Origin: Bacteroidota bacterium
GTDB taxonomy: Bacteria; Bacteroidota; Bacteroidia; Bacteroidales; JAAYUG01
Reading direction: 5' to 3'
NCBI GenBank assembly: GCA_021812865.1
Contig: JAKAMP010000250.1
Location: 1-5,221, forward strand
Length of the DNA: 5,221 nucleotides
Positions 1 to 5,221 of the stretch are shown here, piece by piece. A model generated the notes under the pieces. It was not told the origin of the DNA. It did no database searches and worked only from the letters and a program-made list of their open reading frames with translations. A program made the translations under genes and the position numbers. Position 1 is the stretch's first letter. The number at the start of each line of letters is the position of its first letter.

Positions 1-1
1 C

Positions 2-2644
2 TGCCAGGACGAAACCGGGAAGCTTTGGATAGCCACCTGCCTTGGGGGTATATTCGTGGTAGATAAGCAGAAACTGCTGGCGTCGAAAGGGAAACCTTTT
101 GTGGCCGAACGGAACTACTTCTACGGGGGAGGAGCCCAGGGACTGTCAGGTAACATGCTCCAGTTCCTGGCTGTGGATGGCAACAGCAACATCTGGGCAG
201 GTACCTACCGTGCGGGGATCAATATGATCGACCGACTGAACCGCAGGGTGATTCAGCTGACTTCCCGTTCCGAAGGCATACACCTGCCTTCCGATGATGT
301 AACGGCCATGACCGCCGGCCAGGATCATTTCATCTGGATAGCCCTCAGGAACAGCATCGTACGGCTGGATACGCGCGACAATACCTTGAAAACGATCGAT
401 GATCCCCGGCTGGCAGGTTCCTATATCAGCGCCATGACCGATGACGGCAAGCGAATCTGGATGGGCGTGAGCACAGGTCTGTTTTTTGTCGATAAAGCCA
501 TATTGAAAGTACGCCAGGTCAATACAGTCGGCAATTATTACGGTTCAGTTTTCTTCGACAGGAATAGCCGTCTATTACTGGCAGGGGGAATAAATGAGTT
601 TCTGGAGTTCGACCCGGAAGCCATACTGGCAGCCGACCAACCGGAAAAGGTTTATATCACTTCACTGCAGATTAACGATCGACCAATGGAGCCCATAAAC
701 GGCAACTCATCAGGTATTCCTGGGCAAAGTATCCGCTTTTTACATAGTATCGATCTGCCCTACAAATTCAATAATCTCTCCTTTACAGTTTCGGAACTGA
801 ATTACAATACACCTCAGAATATACAGTATGCCAATAAGTTGACCAGACTGGATGCCGGCTGGCATTTTTCTTCCAGGGGCGACAACCGCATCACCTATAA
901 TCATCTTCCTCCCGGCGAATATACCTTATTGTTATCGCGCGTGGGAAGCGATGGCGAACCACTGCCCAATCCACTGGCTTTTACTATCCGCATCCGCCAT
1001 CCCTGGTATGCTTCCTGGGTCGCCAGGGGCATTTATTTCACAATCCTGGTACTGCTCGCCATAGCGCTGGTGAATTATTTCCTTGTTCTGAACCGCCTGA
1101 GGTACGAACGGATAGAAAAATCCAAAACCATGGAACTCGCCGCCCATAAGATCGATTTTCTGACGAATATTTCCCATGAGCTAAAAACTCCCCTGAGCCT
1201 TATCATAGGGCCTCTCGGAAAAATCATGGAACAGGTAAAAACGAAAGCCATGAGGGAGCAACTCACGGATGTAAGGCACAATGCCCTGAAAATGGGTTCT
1301 CTCATTCATCAGATGATGGAAGCCAGCCGGCAGGAATTCGATGGCTTCGGACTTATCGTTTCAAAAACCGATGTGGTGGCCTTTGCCCGAAGCGTGGTTT
1401 CGGTTTTCGAAAAGCCACTGGAAGAACGATCGGTAAAGGTGAAGGTGGAAAGTAAAGTTCCCGGATTTTTCATCGAAGCCGATGTGCTGAAACTCGAGGT
1501 TATCCTGAATAATGTTCTTTCCAATGCGGCGAAATTTGCCCCTGAACACTCGGAAATAGCCTTAACGATCGAACCGCTTCAGGCTGAGGTGAAAATTTCA
1601 GTAACCGACCAGGGGCCCGGCATCGATCCCCAGGATATGCCTCATGTGTTCGAACGATTCTTCCAGTCCAGGCATTCTATCCCCCAGAACAAAGACGGAT
1701 CAGGGGTTGGCTTATCCATTGTGAAGGAATATGTTCAAATTCACAGGGGAACCGTGAAAGTGCTATCTGATGGGAAAACCGGGACCTGCGTTGAAATTGT
1801 GCTGCCAGTTGTACAAATGGTGGGTGAGCCTGAAGCGGTATCAGAAGGTGTGTCAGTTACCAATACAGATGGAGGGGATGCCAGGCCGCAACTGCTTATT
1901 GTGGAGGATAATGCGGAGATCGCCTCTTTCATTTCAAGGAGCCTGGCAGGAGAGTTCCGCTGCATCACTGCCCAGAACGGCAAAATGGGGCTCGAATTGG
2001 CCACATCCGGATTGCCCGATTTAATTGTCACCGATATCATGATGCCTGTGATGGACGGCATTACCCTGTGCCGTAAACTGAAGGAAAATATAGCCACTTC
2101 TCCTATCCCGGTTGTGATGCTCACTGCAAAGGACGACCGCACCACTGAATTGCTGGGATATAAAACCGGGGCCGATGCTTTCATTGCCAAACCTTTTGAA
2201 ATAGGATACCTTTCTGACCGGCTGCACCAACTCCTTCGCGGCCGGAACCTGCTGATGCAGAAAGCACGACAGGAAGCTATCATCCGGCCAAAGGAAGATG
2301 ACGTTCCGTCAGCCGATGAGAAATTCCTGGCAACCATCACCCAGGTCATTGAAAATGACCTTACCAATCCCGATCTGAACGTGAACGTGCTGAGTGAAAA
2401 ATCGGGCTACAGCACAAAACAGGTGTACAGGCGCATCAAATCCCTCACCGGACAAACGGCTGTCGATTACATCCGCTCGGTGCGATTGAAAAAGGCTGCT
2501 ATGCTGCTTTCCAGGAAGACCTTTACCGTGGCGGAAGTCATGTATATGGTCGGCTTCAGCAACCATTCCTATTTTGCGCGCAGGTTCCAGGATATGTACG
2601 GCAAATCTCCCAGGCAGTACGCAGAAGAGAAAAGGGGCGGATAA
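2..2644 (+). CDS. Hybrid two-component system regulator (propeller sensor / histidine kinase / receiver / AraC HTH), 5' partial
   Basis: One-chain signalling protein of the inner membrane: a periplasmic sensor is linked to a cytoplasmic kinase, receiver and DNA-binding domain. The frame is open to the window edge, and the first codons read DETGKLWIATCLGGIFVVDK, a propeller repeat, so the GTG at 56 is internal and the true start lies upstream. Residues below are counted from 56. More propeller blades follow (NIWAGTYRAGINMID near 45; RIWMGVSTGLFFVD near 133). Then come a Y_Y_Y domain (about 234-318), one membrane segment (about 325-347), and a kinase with H-box SHELKTP (His374, codon 1175-1177), N-box (Asn485/Asn490), DQGPGI (518) and DGSGVGL (547). 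The receiver has Glu617/Asp618, phospho-acceptor Asp660 (codon 2033-2035), Thr690 and Lys712. A C-terminal AraC HTH (about 757-856) ends with a typical GFSNHSYFARRFQ motif. All key residues are present, so it should be active. Family members usually control nearby glycan-use operons; no such target is in view, so the ligand is unknown. Confidence 0.96.
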   Translation, partial: CQDETGKLWIATCLGGIFVVDKQKLLASKGKPFVAERNYFYGGGAQGLSGNMLQFLAVDGNSNIWAGTYRAGINMIDRLNRRVIQLTSRSEGIHLPSDDVTAMTAGQDHFIWIALRNSIVRLDTRDNTLKTIDDPRLAGSYISAMTDDGKRIWMGVSTGLFFVDKAILKVRQVNTVGNYYGSVFFDRNSRLLLAGGINEFLEFDPEAILAADQPEKVYITSLQINDRPMEPINGNSSGIPGQSIRFLHSIDLPYKFNNLSFTVSELNYNTPQNIQYANKLTRLDAGWHFSSRGDNRITYNHLPPGEYTLLLSRVGSDGEPLPNPLAFTIRIRHPWYASWVARGIYFTILVLLAIALVNYFLVLNRLRYERIEKSKTMELAAHKIDFLTNISHELKTPLSLIIGPLGKIMEQVKTKAMREQLTDVRHNALKMGSLIHQMMEASRQEFDGFGLIVSKTDVVAFARSVVSVFEKPLEERSVKVKVESKVPGFFIEADVLKLEVILNNVLSNAAKFAPEHSEIALTIEPLQAEVKISVTDQGPGIDPQDMPHVFERFFQSRHSIPQNKDGSGVGLSIVKEYVQIHRGTVKVLSDGKTGTCVEIVLPVVQMVGEPEAVSEGVSVTNTDGGDARPQLLIVEDNAEIASFISRSLAGEFRCITAQNGKMGLELATSGLPDLIVTDIMMPVMDGITLCRKLKENIATSPIPVVMLTAKDDRTTELLGYKTGADAFIAKPFEIGYLSDRLHQLLRGRNLLMQKARQEAIIRPKEDDVPSADEKFLATITQVIENDLTNPDLNVNVLSEKSGYSTKQVYRRIKSLTGQTAVDYIRSVRLKKAAMLLSRKTFTVAEVMYMVGFSNHSYFARRFQDMYGKSPRQYAEEKRGG

Positions 2645-2733
2645 CGGAGTGGATACCGGCATCACTGTCTTTCAACCCCTTCTATTGGCAACACTAAGGG
2701 TTCATTGACAAAGGCAAGCATAAATAAGAAAAT

Positions 2734-2760
2734 GACCCGGCACCTCTTCGGAACCGGGTC
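2734..2760. terminator. Probable bidirectional intrinsic terminator
   Basis: A perfect 7-bp stem (GACCCGG at 2734-2740 with CCGGGTC at 2754-2760) closes a 13-base loop in the gap between two convergent genes. On the minus strand the stem is followed by the U-rich run ATTTTCTTATTTATG, a fair terminator for the slipin gene. On the plus strand it is followed by TGCTTAGTTTT, a weaker tail, for the hybrid regulator. The placement supports the call; termination itself is inferred. Confidence 0.65.
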
Positions 2761-2791
2761 TGCTTAGTTTTAAAAAGCTGACAACTTTTAT

Positions 2792-3682
2792 TTAGGGCTG
2801 ATTTTGTTCATTTGTTTTGGCCAGGGAAACCAGTCCTCCAATGGCGCCCAGGTTCATCGATTCCAGGGCTGAACTGGGAACAATCACCATGGAGCCTTTT
2901 TCTTTCAGTCCTTCGAACAGCATGTTCATTCCACGAAGATGCAGCGCAACCGGATTGTTTTTGTATTGCTCACTTGCCTTCGCAAATTTCTCAGCTATCT
3001 CGGTTTCAGCTGTACCCAGGATAACCCTTGCCCGCCGTTCCCTCTCTGCCTGCGCTTCCTTGCTCATGGCGTCGGCCAGACCCTGGGGAATTACGATATC
3101 CTTAATTCCTACGGTCTGGCAGGTAATCCCCCAGGCATTCGTGTTGCTGTCCAGCACCTTCTGCAGGTCTTCTGCAATCTTGTCCCTGTCCTGCAACAGA
3201 TCCGACAATTCATGCTTGCCGATGATGTCGCGTAACCCCGTTTGTGCAATGTAATAGATTGCATTGTCGTATTCCTGTACCTCCAGGGCCGCTTTTTCCA
3301 CATCCCATACGGTCCAGTATACAATGGCATCTACATTCACCGGCACGGTATCCTTGGTCAGGGTCTGCTCGGCCTTGAACAGGGTTACCCGTACCCGTTG
3401 GTCAATATAACTGTGAACCTTGTCAATGATGGGAATGATGAAGAACAATCCGGGTCCTTTGAGTCCAATGTACCTGCCCATGCGCAGTACCACTGCCTTC
3501 TCCCACTGGTCGGCAATGTAAATGGACCCGGAAATGAAAACGGATACGATGATGGCTGCGGCCATCGCAGTGGACGATAATCTTCCTGTAACATTCAATC
3601 CTACACTGATGCCAATCAGTATGATCAGAACCGTAAGGGCAACGGGGTTGAAAAATCCTTTGGTAATTGCTTTTGCTTCCAT
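2792..3682 (-). CDS. Slipin/stomatin-like SPFH (band 7) membrane protein
   Basis: A 296-residue membrane scaffold protein of the prohibitin/stomatin superfamily. Such proteins oligomerise at the membrane and organise or regulate partner proteins; no partner can be named here. Two hydrophobic segments (about 13-31 and 38-57) come first. The SPFH domain (about 57-225) starts with the slipin-like WEKAVVLRMGRY and continues through GLKGPGLFFIIPIIDKV, LTKDTVPVNVDAIVYW, YIAQTGLRDIIGKHEL and WGITCQTVGIKDIVIP. A charged, probably coiled-coil helix follows (EAQAERERRARVI, about 209-221), then a C-terminal tail. I chose the ATG at 3682 because it lies one base after the TGA of the upstream GntR gene (TGA-C-ATG) and the following residues, MEAKAITKGFFNP, lead straight into the first membrane helix. 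An in-frame ATG at 3733 would add 17 residues but overlap the GntR gene by 50 bases. There is no NfeD-type partner gene beside it, unlike many slipins. It is probably co-transcribed with, and controlled by, the GntR protein. Confidence 0.93.
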   Translation of the reverse strand: MEAKAITKGFFNPVALTVLIILIGISVGLNVTGRLSSTAMAAAIIVSVFISGSIYIADQWEKAVVLRMGRYIGLKGPGLFFIIPIIDKVHSYIDQRVRVTLFKAEQTLTKDTVPVNVDAIVYWTVWDVEKAALEVQEYDNAIYYIAQTGLRDIIGKHELSDLLQDRDKIAEDLQKVLDSNTNAWGITCQTVGIKDIVIPQGLADAMSKEAQAERERRARVILGTAETEIAEKFAKASEQYKNNPVALHLRGMNMLFEGLKEKGSMVIVPSSALESMNLGAIGGLVSLAKTNEQNQP

Positions 3683-3683
3683 G

Positions 3684-4052
3684 TCAGGCTGTTTTTTGAA
3701 GTTGGTTAATGATATCATCAATGGTAAAGCCATAGCTGAAGGCTATGGTACAGAATTCATTGCAGATGTCCTGTAGTTTTTTGCTTTTCTCATTTTGGGT
3801 AATCAGTATGTCAATCTTGCTGATGAAGGTTCCGGTGCCCTGCTGGGTTTCCAGTATATTCTGGATTTCCAGCTCCTTGTATGCCTTGGCAACTGTGTTC
3901 AGGTTCACTTTCAGCTCCACTGCCAGCGCCCTCACCGTGGGCAGCTGCTCTCCGATTTTCAGGTCACCTTTTGCAATCCCGAACCTTATTTGGTCGATGA
4001 TCTGCCGGTAAAACGGAGTGCCGGTTTTGGGGTCTAATGTGAATTTGATCAT
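3684..4052 (-). CDS. GntR-family transcriptional regulator, YtrA subfamily
   Basis: A 122-residue cytoplasmic DNA-binding protein. Residues 1-77 form the GntR winged helix: TPFYRQIIDQIRFGIAKGDL, then the LPTVRALA segment (37-44), the recognition-helix region NLNTVAKAYKELE (50-62) and the wing QQGTGTFI (70-77). Only about 45 residues follow, enough for the short two-helix dimerisation tail of YtrA-type members and too short for an FCD, UTRA or aminotransferase domain. YtrA-type proteins are usually repressors of their own operon, often with ABC-transporter genes; here the partner is a slipin. The ATG at 4052 has an A/T-rich leader with no Shine-Dalgarno sequence and lies about 34 bases downstream of a good promoter. 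The stop TGA (3684-3686) is one base from the slipin start, so translation is probably coupled. The effector is unknown. Confidence 0.93.
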   Translation of the reverse strand: MIKFTLDPKTGTPFYRQIIDQIRFGIAKGDLKIGEQLPTVRALAVELKVNLNTVAKAYKELEIQNILETQQGTGTFISKIDILITQNEKSKKLQDICNEFCTIAFSYGFTIDDIINQLQKTA

Positions 4053-4069
4053 TATAATAATGTTTTAAT

Positions 4070-4087
4070 GTCATATATATATAGTAC
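4070..4087 (-). promoter_or_regulatory. Putative operator palindrome for the GntR regulator
   Basis: On the minus strand the 18 bases read GTACTATATATATATGAC, an imperfect palindrome. The half-sites GTACTATAT and GTCATATAT differ at two positions. It touches the -7 element and covers the expected transcription start of the gntR-slipin unit, where a bound repressor would block transcription. Autoregulation is typical of YtrA-type GntR proteins, but binding here is inferred, and alternating TA runs are easily palindromic by chance. Confidence 0.45.
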
Positions 4088-4117
4088 AAATATACAACAT
4101 AAAAATACCGAAGTCAA
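4087..4117 (-). promoter_or_regulatory. Bacteroidota-type promoter of the gntR-slipin operon
   Basis: On the minus strand TTG (4117-4115) is followed, after exactly 20 bases, by TATATTTG (4094-4087). This fits the primary sigma-factor pattern of Bacteroidota, TTG or TTTG at -33 and TAnnTTTG at -7. It predicts a start near 4080 and a leader of roughly 30 bases before the ATG at 4052. Match and spacing are seen directly; activity is inferred. Confidence 0.75.
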
Positions 4118-4157
4118 GTTTTTTTAAGAAATTTTTACGAAACCTTAACTATGAAGC

Positions 4158-4358
4158 TTAATCGCTTATGACGGTCAATGTATTATACCCTTTTCCTAAT
4201 TCCTTTTTGGCTGCCGCTTCGTAGTTGTCGCTTAAATAACGCAAGAACAGAAACGAAAGCATATAATCACGGAAATCGTCTGCGTTCATTGTTTCACGCA
4301 ATTCGTCAGCGATTTTCCAAAGTGTGTTGCCTAATTGAGTTCGGTTGTTTGCTGTCAT
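4158..4358 (-). pseudogene. hsdM: Truncated type I restriction-modification methylase subunit (HsdM N-terminal fragment)
   Basis: A 66-codon reading frame whose first 60 or so residues look like the start of HsdM, the DNA methyltransferase subunit of type I restriction-modification systems. Recognisable stretches are MTANNRTQLGNTLWKIADEL and NADDFRDYMLSFLFLRYLSD, then NYEAAAKKELGKGY. The match ends near LGKGYNTL; four or five unrelated residues follow before a TAA. HsdM proteins are normally around 500 residues or more, so the S-adenosylmethionine-binding region and the NPPF/Y catalytic motif are missing and it cannot methylate DNA. No hsdS or hsdR and no HsdM-like sequence are seen in the roughly 100 bases after the stop. 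I start at the ATG at 4358, where the family's N-terminus begins; an in-frame ATG at 4427 would translate straight through a hairpin repeat. It lies between the transposase and the gntR promoter on the same strand. A small expressed protein is possible but less likely than a deletion remnant. Confidence 0.8.
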
Positions 4359-4383
4359 AATATCTGATTGTTGATTGAGAAGA

Positions 4384-4403
4384 AGGGGCATAGCCCCGCC
4401 ATC
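4384..4403 (+). repeat. Hairpin repeat copy A (degenerate REP-like)
   Basis: A perfect 5-bp stem GGGGC-ATA-GCCCC (4385-4397) preceded by A and followed by GCCATC. It shares the AGGGGC...GCCC core and a final ATC with copies B, C and D but lacks the GAAATC foot, so membership is probable rather than certain. It lies 26 bases before the hsdM remnant's start codon, in its leader. Confidence 0.5.
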
Positions 4404-4435
4404 TTTGTAGTAAAATGAATTATGCACATGTTCTG

Positions 4436-4456
4436 AGGGGCGATAGCCCTGAAATC
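4436..4456 (+). repeat. REP-like hairpin repeat copy B, downstream flank of the transposase
   Basis: AGGGGC-GATA-GCCCT followed by GAAATC. The stem is GGGGC/GCCCT with one G-U pair and a 4-base loop. It ends four bases from the transposase stop codon (4461-4463). It is the inverted partner of copy C on the other side of the gene: the same hairpin with the GAAATC foot pointing inward. Confidence 0.75.
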
Positions 4457-4460
4457 TCTC

Positions 4461-4922
4461 CTAATCATAGTATTCAAATAAATATTTTTTATCGTAATCA
4501 ATTTCAAATTTTTGTAGAAGCAAAAGGTATTCTTCCCTGAACGATTGCTTTTTGTGATGTTCAGGCTGATTAAGAATATATTTTACCACATTGTCAATTT
4601 GGGATTTGGAATAGGTAAAAGCCCCATAACCATCCTGCCATGCAAATTTTCTCGGGATGTATTTTTTTTCGTTGAGCCATTTTGACGAACCTGATTTTAC
4701 CTGCTCCATCAATTTAGAGGGTGAAATGATTGGATGCATTCCAATAAAAATATGTATATGGTCGGGATTGCAATAGATGGCGTATGTTTTGCATTTATGA
4801 TTGGTCACGATACCGCAAATTACTTTTTCAAATTCATTGCGGAATGTTTCTTTGATAAGGTTTTCTCTACCTTTTACGGAGAAAACAAATTGAATATATA
4901 ATTGGGTGTAGGTGTTTGCCAT
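4461..4922 (-). CDS. tnpA: IS200/IS605-like single-domain HUH (Y1) transposase, REP-associated type
   Basis: A 153-residue single-strand DNA transposase that nicks and joins DNA at hairpin ends through a 5'-phosphotyrosine link. The Y1 fold is complete: the metal-binding HUH motif is His55-Ile56-His57 within NPDHIHIFIG, the probable nucleophile is Tyr115 in NVVKYILNQ, and Gln119 sits four residues later, the spacing known from IS608 TnpA. The stretches SGSSKWLNEK and WQDGYGAFTYSKSQ are typical of the Bacteroidota branch of these enzymes. Length fits the family and the frame is intact, so it may be active. No tnpB-like gene is present. The ATG at 4922 gives MANTYTQLYIQFVF, a usual N-terminus for the group, and lies 11 bases from hairpin copy C. 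Copies B and C flank the gene as inverted repeats, as in REP/RAYT units. It could instead be a plain IS200-type element with B and C as its ends. No convincing promoter is seen. Confidence 0.93.
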   Translation of the reverse strand: MANTYTQLYIQFVFSVKGRENLIKETFRNEFEKVICGIVTNHKCKTYAIYCNPDHIHIFIGMHPIISPSKLMEQVKSGSSKWLNEKKYIPRKFAWQDGYGAFTYSKSQIDNVVKYILNQPEHHKKQSFREEYLLLLQKFEIDYDKKYLFEYYD

Positions 4923-4933
4923 GATTCGTTTTT

Positions 4934-4953
4934 GATTTCAGGGCTACGCCCCT
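4934..4953 (-). repeat. REP-like hairpin repeat copy C, upstream flank of the transposase
   Basis: On the minus strand it reads AGGGGC-GTA-GCCCT then GAAATC: a 4-bp GGGC/GCCC stem around a 3-base loop, with the same foot as copy B. It differs from B essentially by a one-base-shorter loop. It lies in the transposase leader, inverted relative to B, so the two enclose a unit of about 518 bases. Confidence 0.75.
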
Positions 4954-4977
4954 TTATTGTTTAATGGTTTCATTTTT

Positions 4978-5054
4978 CTACGAAGATTATTGAGCTATGC
5001 TCAATTTTTATTTGTATTGAAAATTCATAGGACATAGTCCAGCAATCTTCATGG
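4978..5054. repeat. Branched fold-back element (outer stem with two internal hairpins)
   Basis: An outer stem GAAGATT (4982-4988) pairs with AATCTTC (5044-5050) and can extend past one mismatch. Inside are two perfect hairpins: ATTGAGC-TAT-GCTCAAT (4989-5005, 7 bp) directly against the outer stem, and GGAC-ATA-GTCC (5030-5040, 4 bp). Together they would form a three-way junction. The first hairpin is followed by TTTTTA and alone resembles a small plus-strand terminator. Role unknown; a mobile-element end or structured RNA is possible. Confidence 0.4.
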
Positions 5055-5078
5055 CAAAGAATATGAATGAAATGTATC

Positions 5079-5099
5079 AGGGGCGTTAGCCCTAAAATC
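5079..5099 (+). repeat. REP-like hairpin repeat copy D
   Basis: AGGGGC-GTTA-GCCCT followed by AAAATC: the same hairpin as B with one change in the foot (AAAATC for GAAATC) and one in the loop. It is inverted relative to copy C, so C and D bracket the branched fold-back element much as B and C bracket the transposase. Confidence 0.7.
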
Positions 5100-5149
5100 T
5101 TATACCAATTAGTATTCATTTTTATTGTTGTCCGGAATAAATTATAGAG

Positions 5150-5170
5150 ATTCCTCGCTTTGCTCGGAAT
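5150..5170. repeat. Dispersed-type palindrome (ATTCC...GGAAT)
   Basis: ATTCC pairs with GGAAT (5 bp); inside, a two-base mismatch on each side is followed by GC-TTT-GC. The wider context GAG-ATTCC-TCGC-TTT-GCTC-GGAAT-GACC resembles short palindromes that I recall as frequent intergenic repeats in many environmental bacterial genomes. That resemblance is from memory and only one copy lies here. Confidence 0.5.
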
Positions 5171-5221
5171 GACCTGTATTTAATTGAATTTTGGAGCGGG
5201 AGGGGTTGGCTGGCGGCTTTG

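Larger units (their letters stand above)
4923..5221. other. Gene-free right end carrying several fold-back repeats
   Basis: I see no credible gene here. The stretch is AT-rich up to about 5190 and contains hairpin copies C and D, a branched fold-back element (4978-5054) and a different palindrome (5150-5170). The last 29 bases (5193-5221) turn abruptly G/C-rich, 21 of 29, and may begin another feature beyond the edge; I cannot assign them. Confidence 0.6.

Noticed and set aside
1741..2367. A 208-codon minus-strand open frame
   Set aside because: It lies wholly inside the receiver and HTH part of the hybrid regulator, whose protein sequence is strongly conserved; the antisense translation is serine-rich and resembles no family I know.
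2817..3254. A 145-codon plus-strand open frame
   Set aside because: It is antisense to the slipin's conserved SPFH domain and has no recognisable domain of its own.
4399..4406. CATCTTTG as a plus-strand -7 element
   Set aside because: It has one mismatch to TAnnTTTG, no well-spaced -33 TTG, and no plus-strand gene follows.
4359..4427. N-terminal extension of the hsdM remnant from an ATG at 4427
   Set aside because: The extra 23 residues are encoded by the hairpin repeat and leader, and HsdM proteins typically begin at the MTANNRTQLG-like sequence.
5051..5089. A 12-codon plus-strand frame (MAKNMNEMYQGR)
   Set aside because: Too short to support; its stop codon falls inside hairpin copy D and no promoter or leader is apparent.
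4384..5099. A CRISPR array made of the AGGGGC repeats
   Set aside because: The copies are in both orientations, irregularly spaced, and one gap contains a gene; there are no regular spacers and no cas genes.
4970..5119. A 49-residue minus-strand frame through the repeat region
   Set aside because: It runs through copy D and both hairpins of the fold-back element and has no recognisable motif, so it is more likely chance.

Overview
The window looks like a chromosomal segment of a Bacteroidota genome. Three things point there: a one-piece hybrid two-component regulator (sensor kinase, receiver and AraC-type DNA-binding domain in one chain); a promoter matching the Bacteroidota-type pattern TTG-N20-TAnnTTTG; and A-rich leaders without a Shine-Dalgarno sequence. 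The genus cannot be told from the sequence.

Layout. (1) Positions 2-2644 (+) hold the 3' part of a hybrid two-component system gene. Its 5' end, coding for the rest of the periplasmic propeller sensor, lies before the window. (2) Positions 2645-2791 are a short convergent gap with a hairpin that fits a terminator for both strands. (3) Positions 2792-4052 (-) form a tight two-gene unit: a YtrA-type GntR repressor followed, one base after its stop, by a membrane-anchored slipin/stomatin (SPFH) protein. A good promoter and an imperfect palindrome that could be the operator lie just upstream. (4) From about 4060 to the right end the DNA is more AT-rich and looks accessory. It holds a 66-codon remnant of a type I restriction-modification methylase (HsdM N-terminus only), a complete single-domain HUH (Y1) transposase of the IS200/REP-associated type, and a set of short GC-rich hairpins.

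How the parts fit. The hybrid regulator probably senses a ligand in the periplasm, often a glycan breakdown product in this family, and activates genes outside the window. The GntR-slipin pair reads as a self-regulated membrane or envelope module. The right end reads as a REP/RAYT-like mobile unit. Two copies of a roughly 20-base hairpin-plus-GAAATC motif flank the transposase as inverted repeats. A third copy and a probable degenerate fourth lie nearby, together with a branched fold-back element and a different dispersed-type hairpin.

The least ordinary parts are the hairpin family around the transposase, the GntR-slipin pairing with its putative operator, and the HsdM stub. No clearly new multi-gene system is visible.
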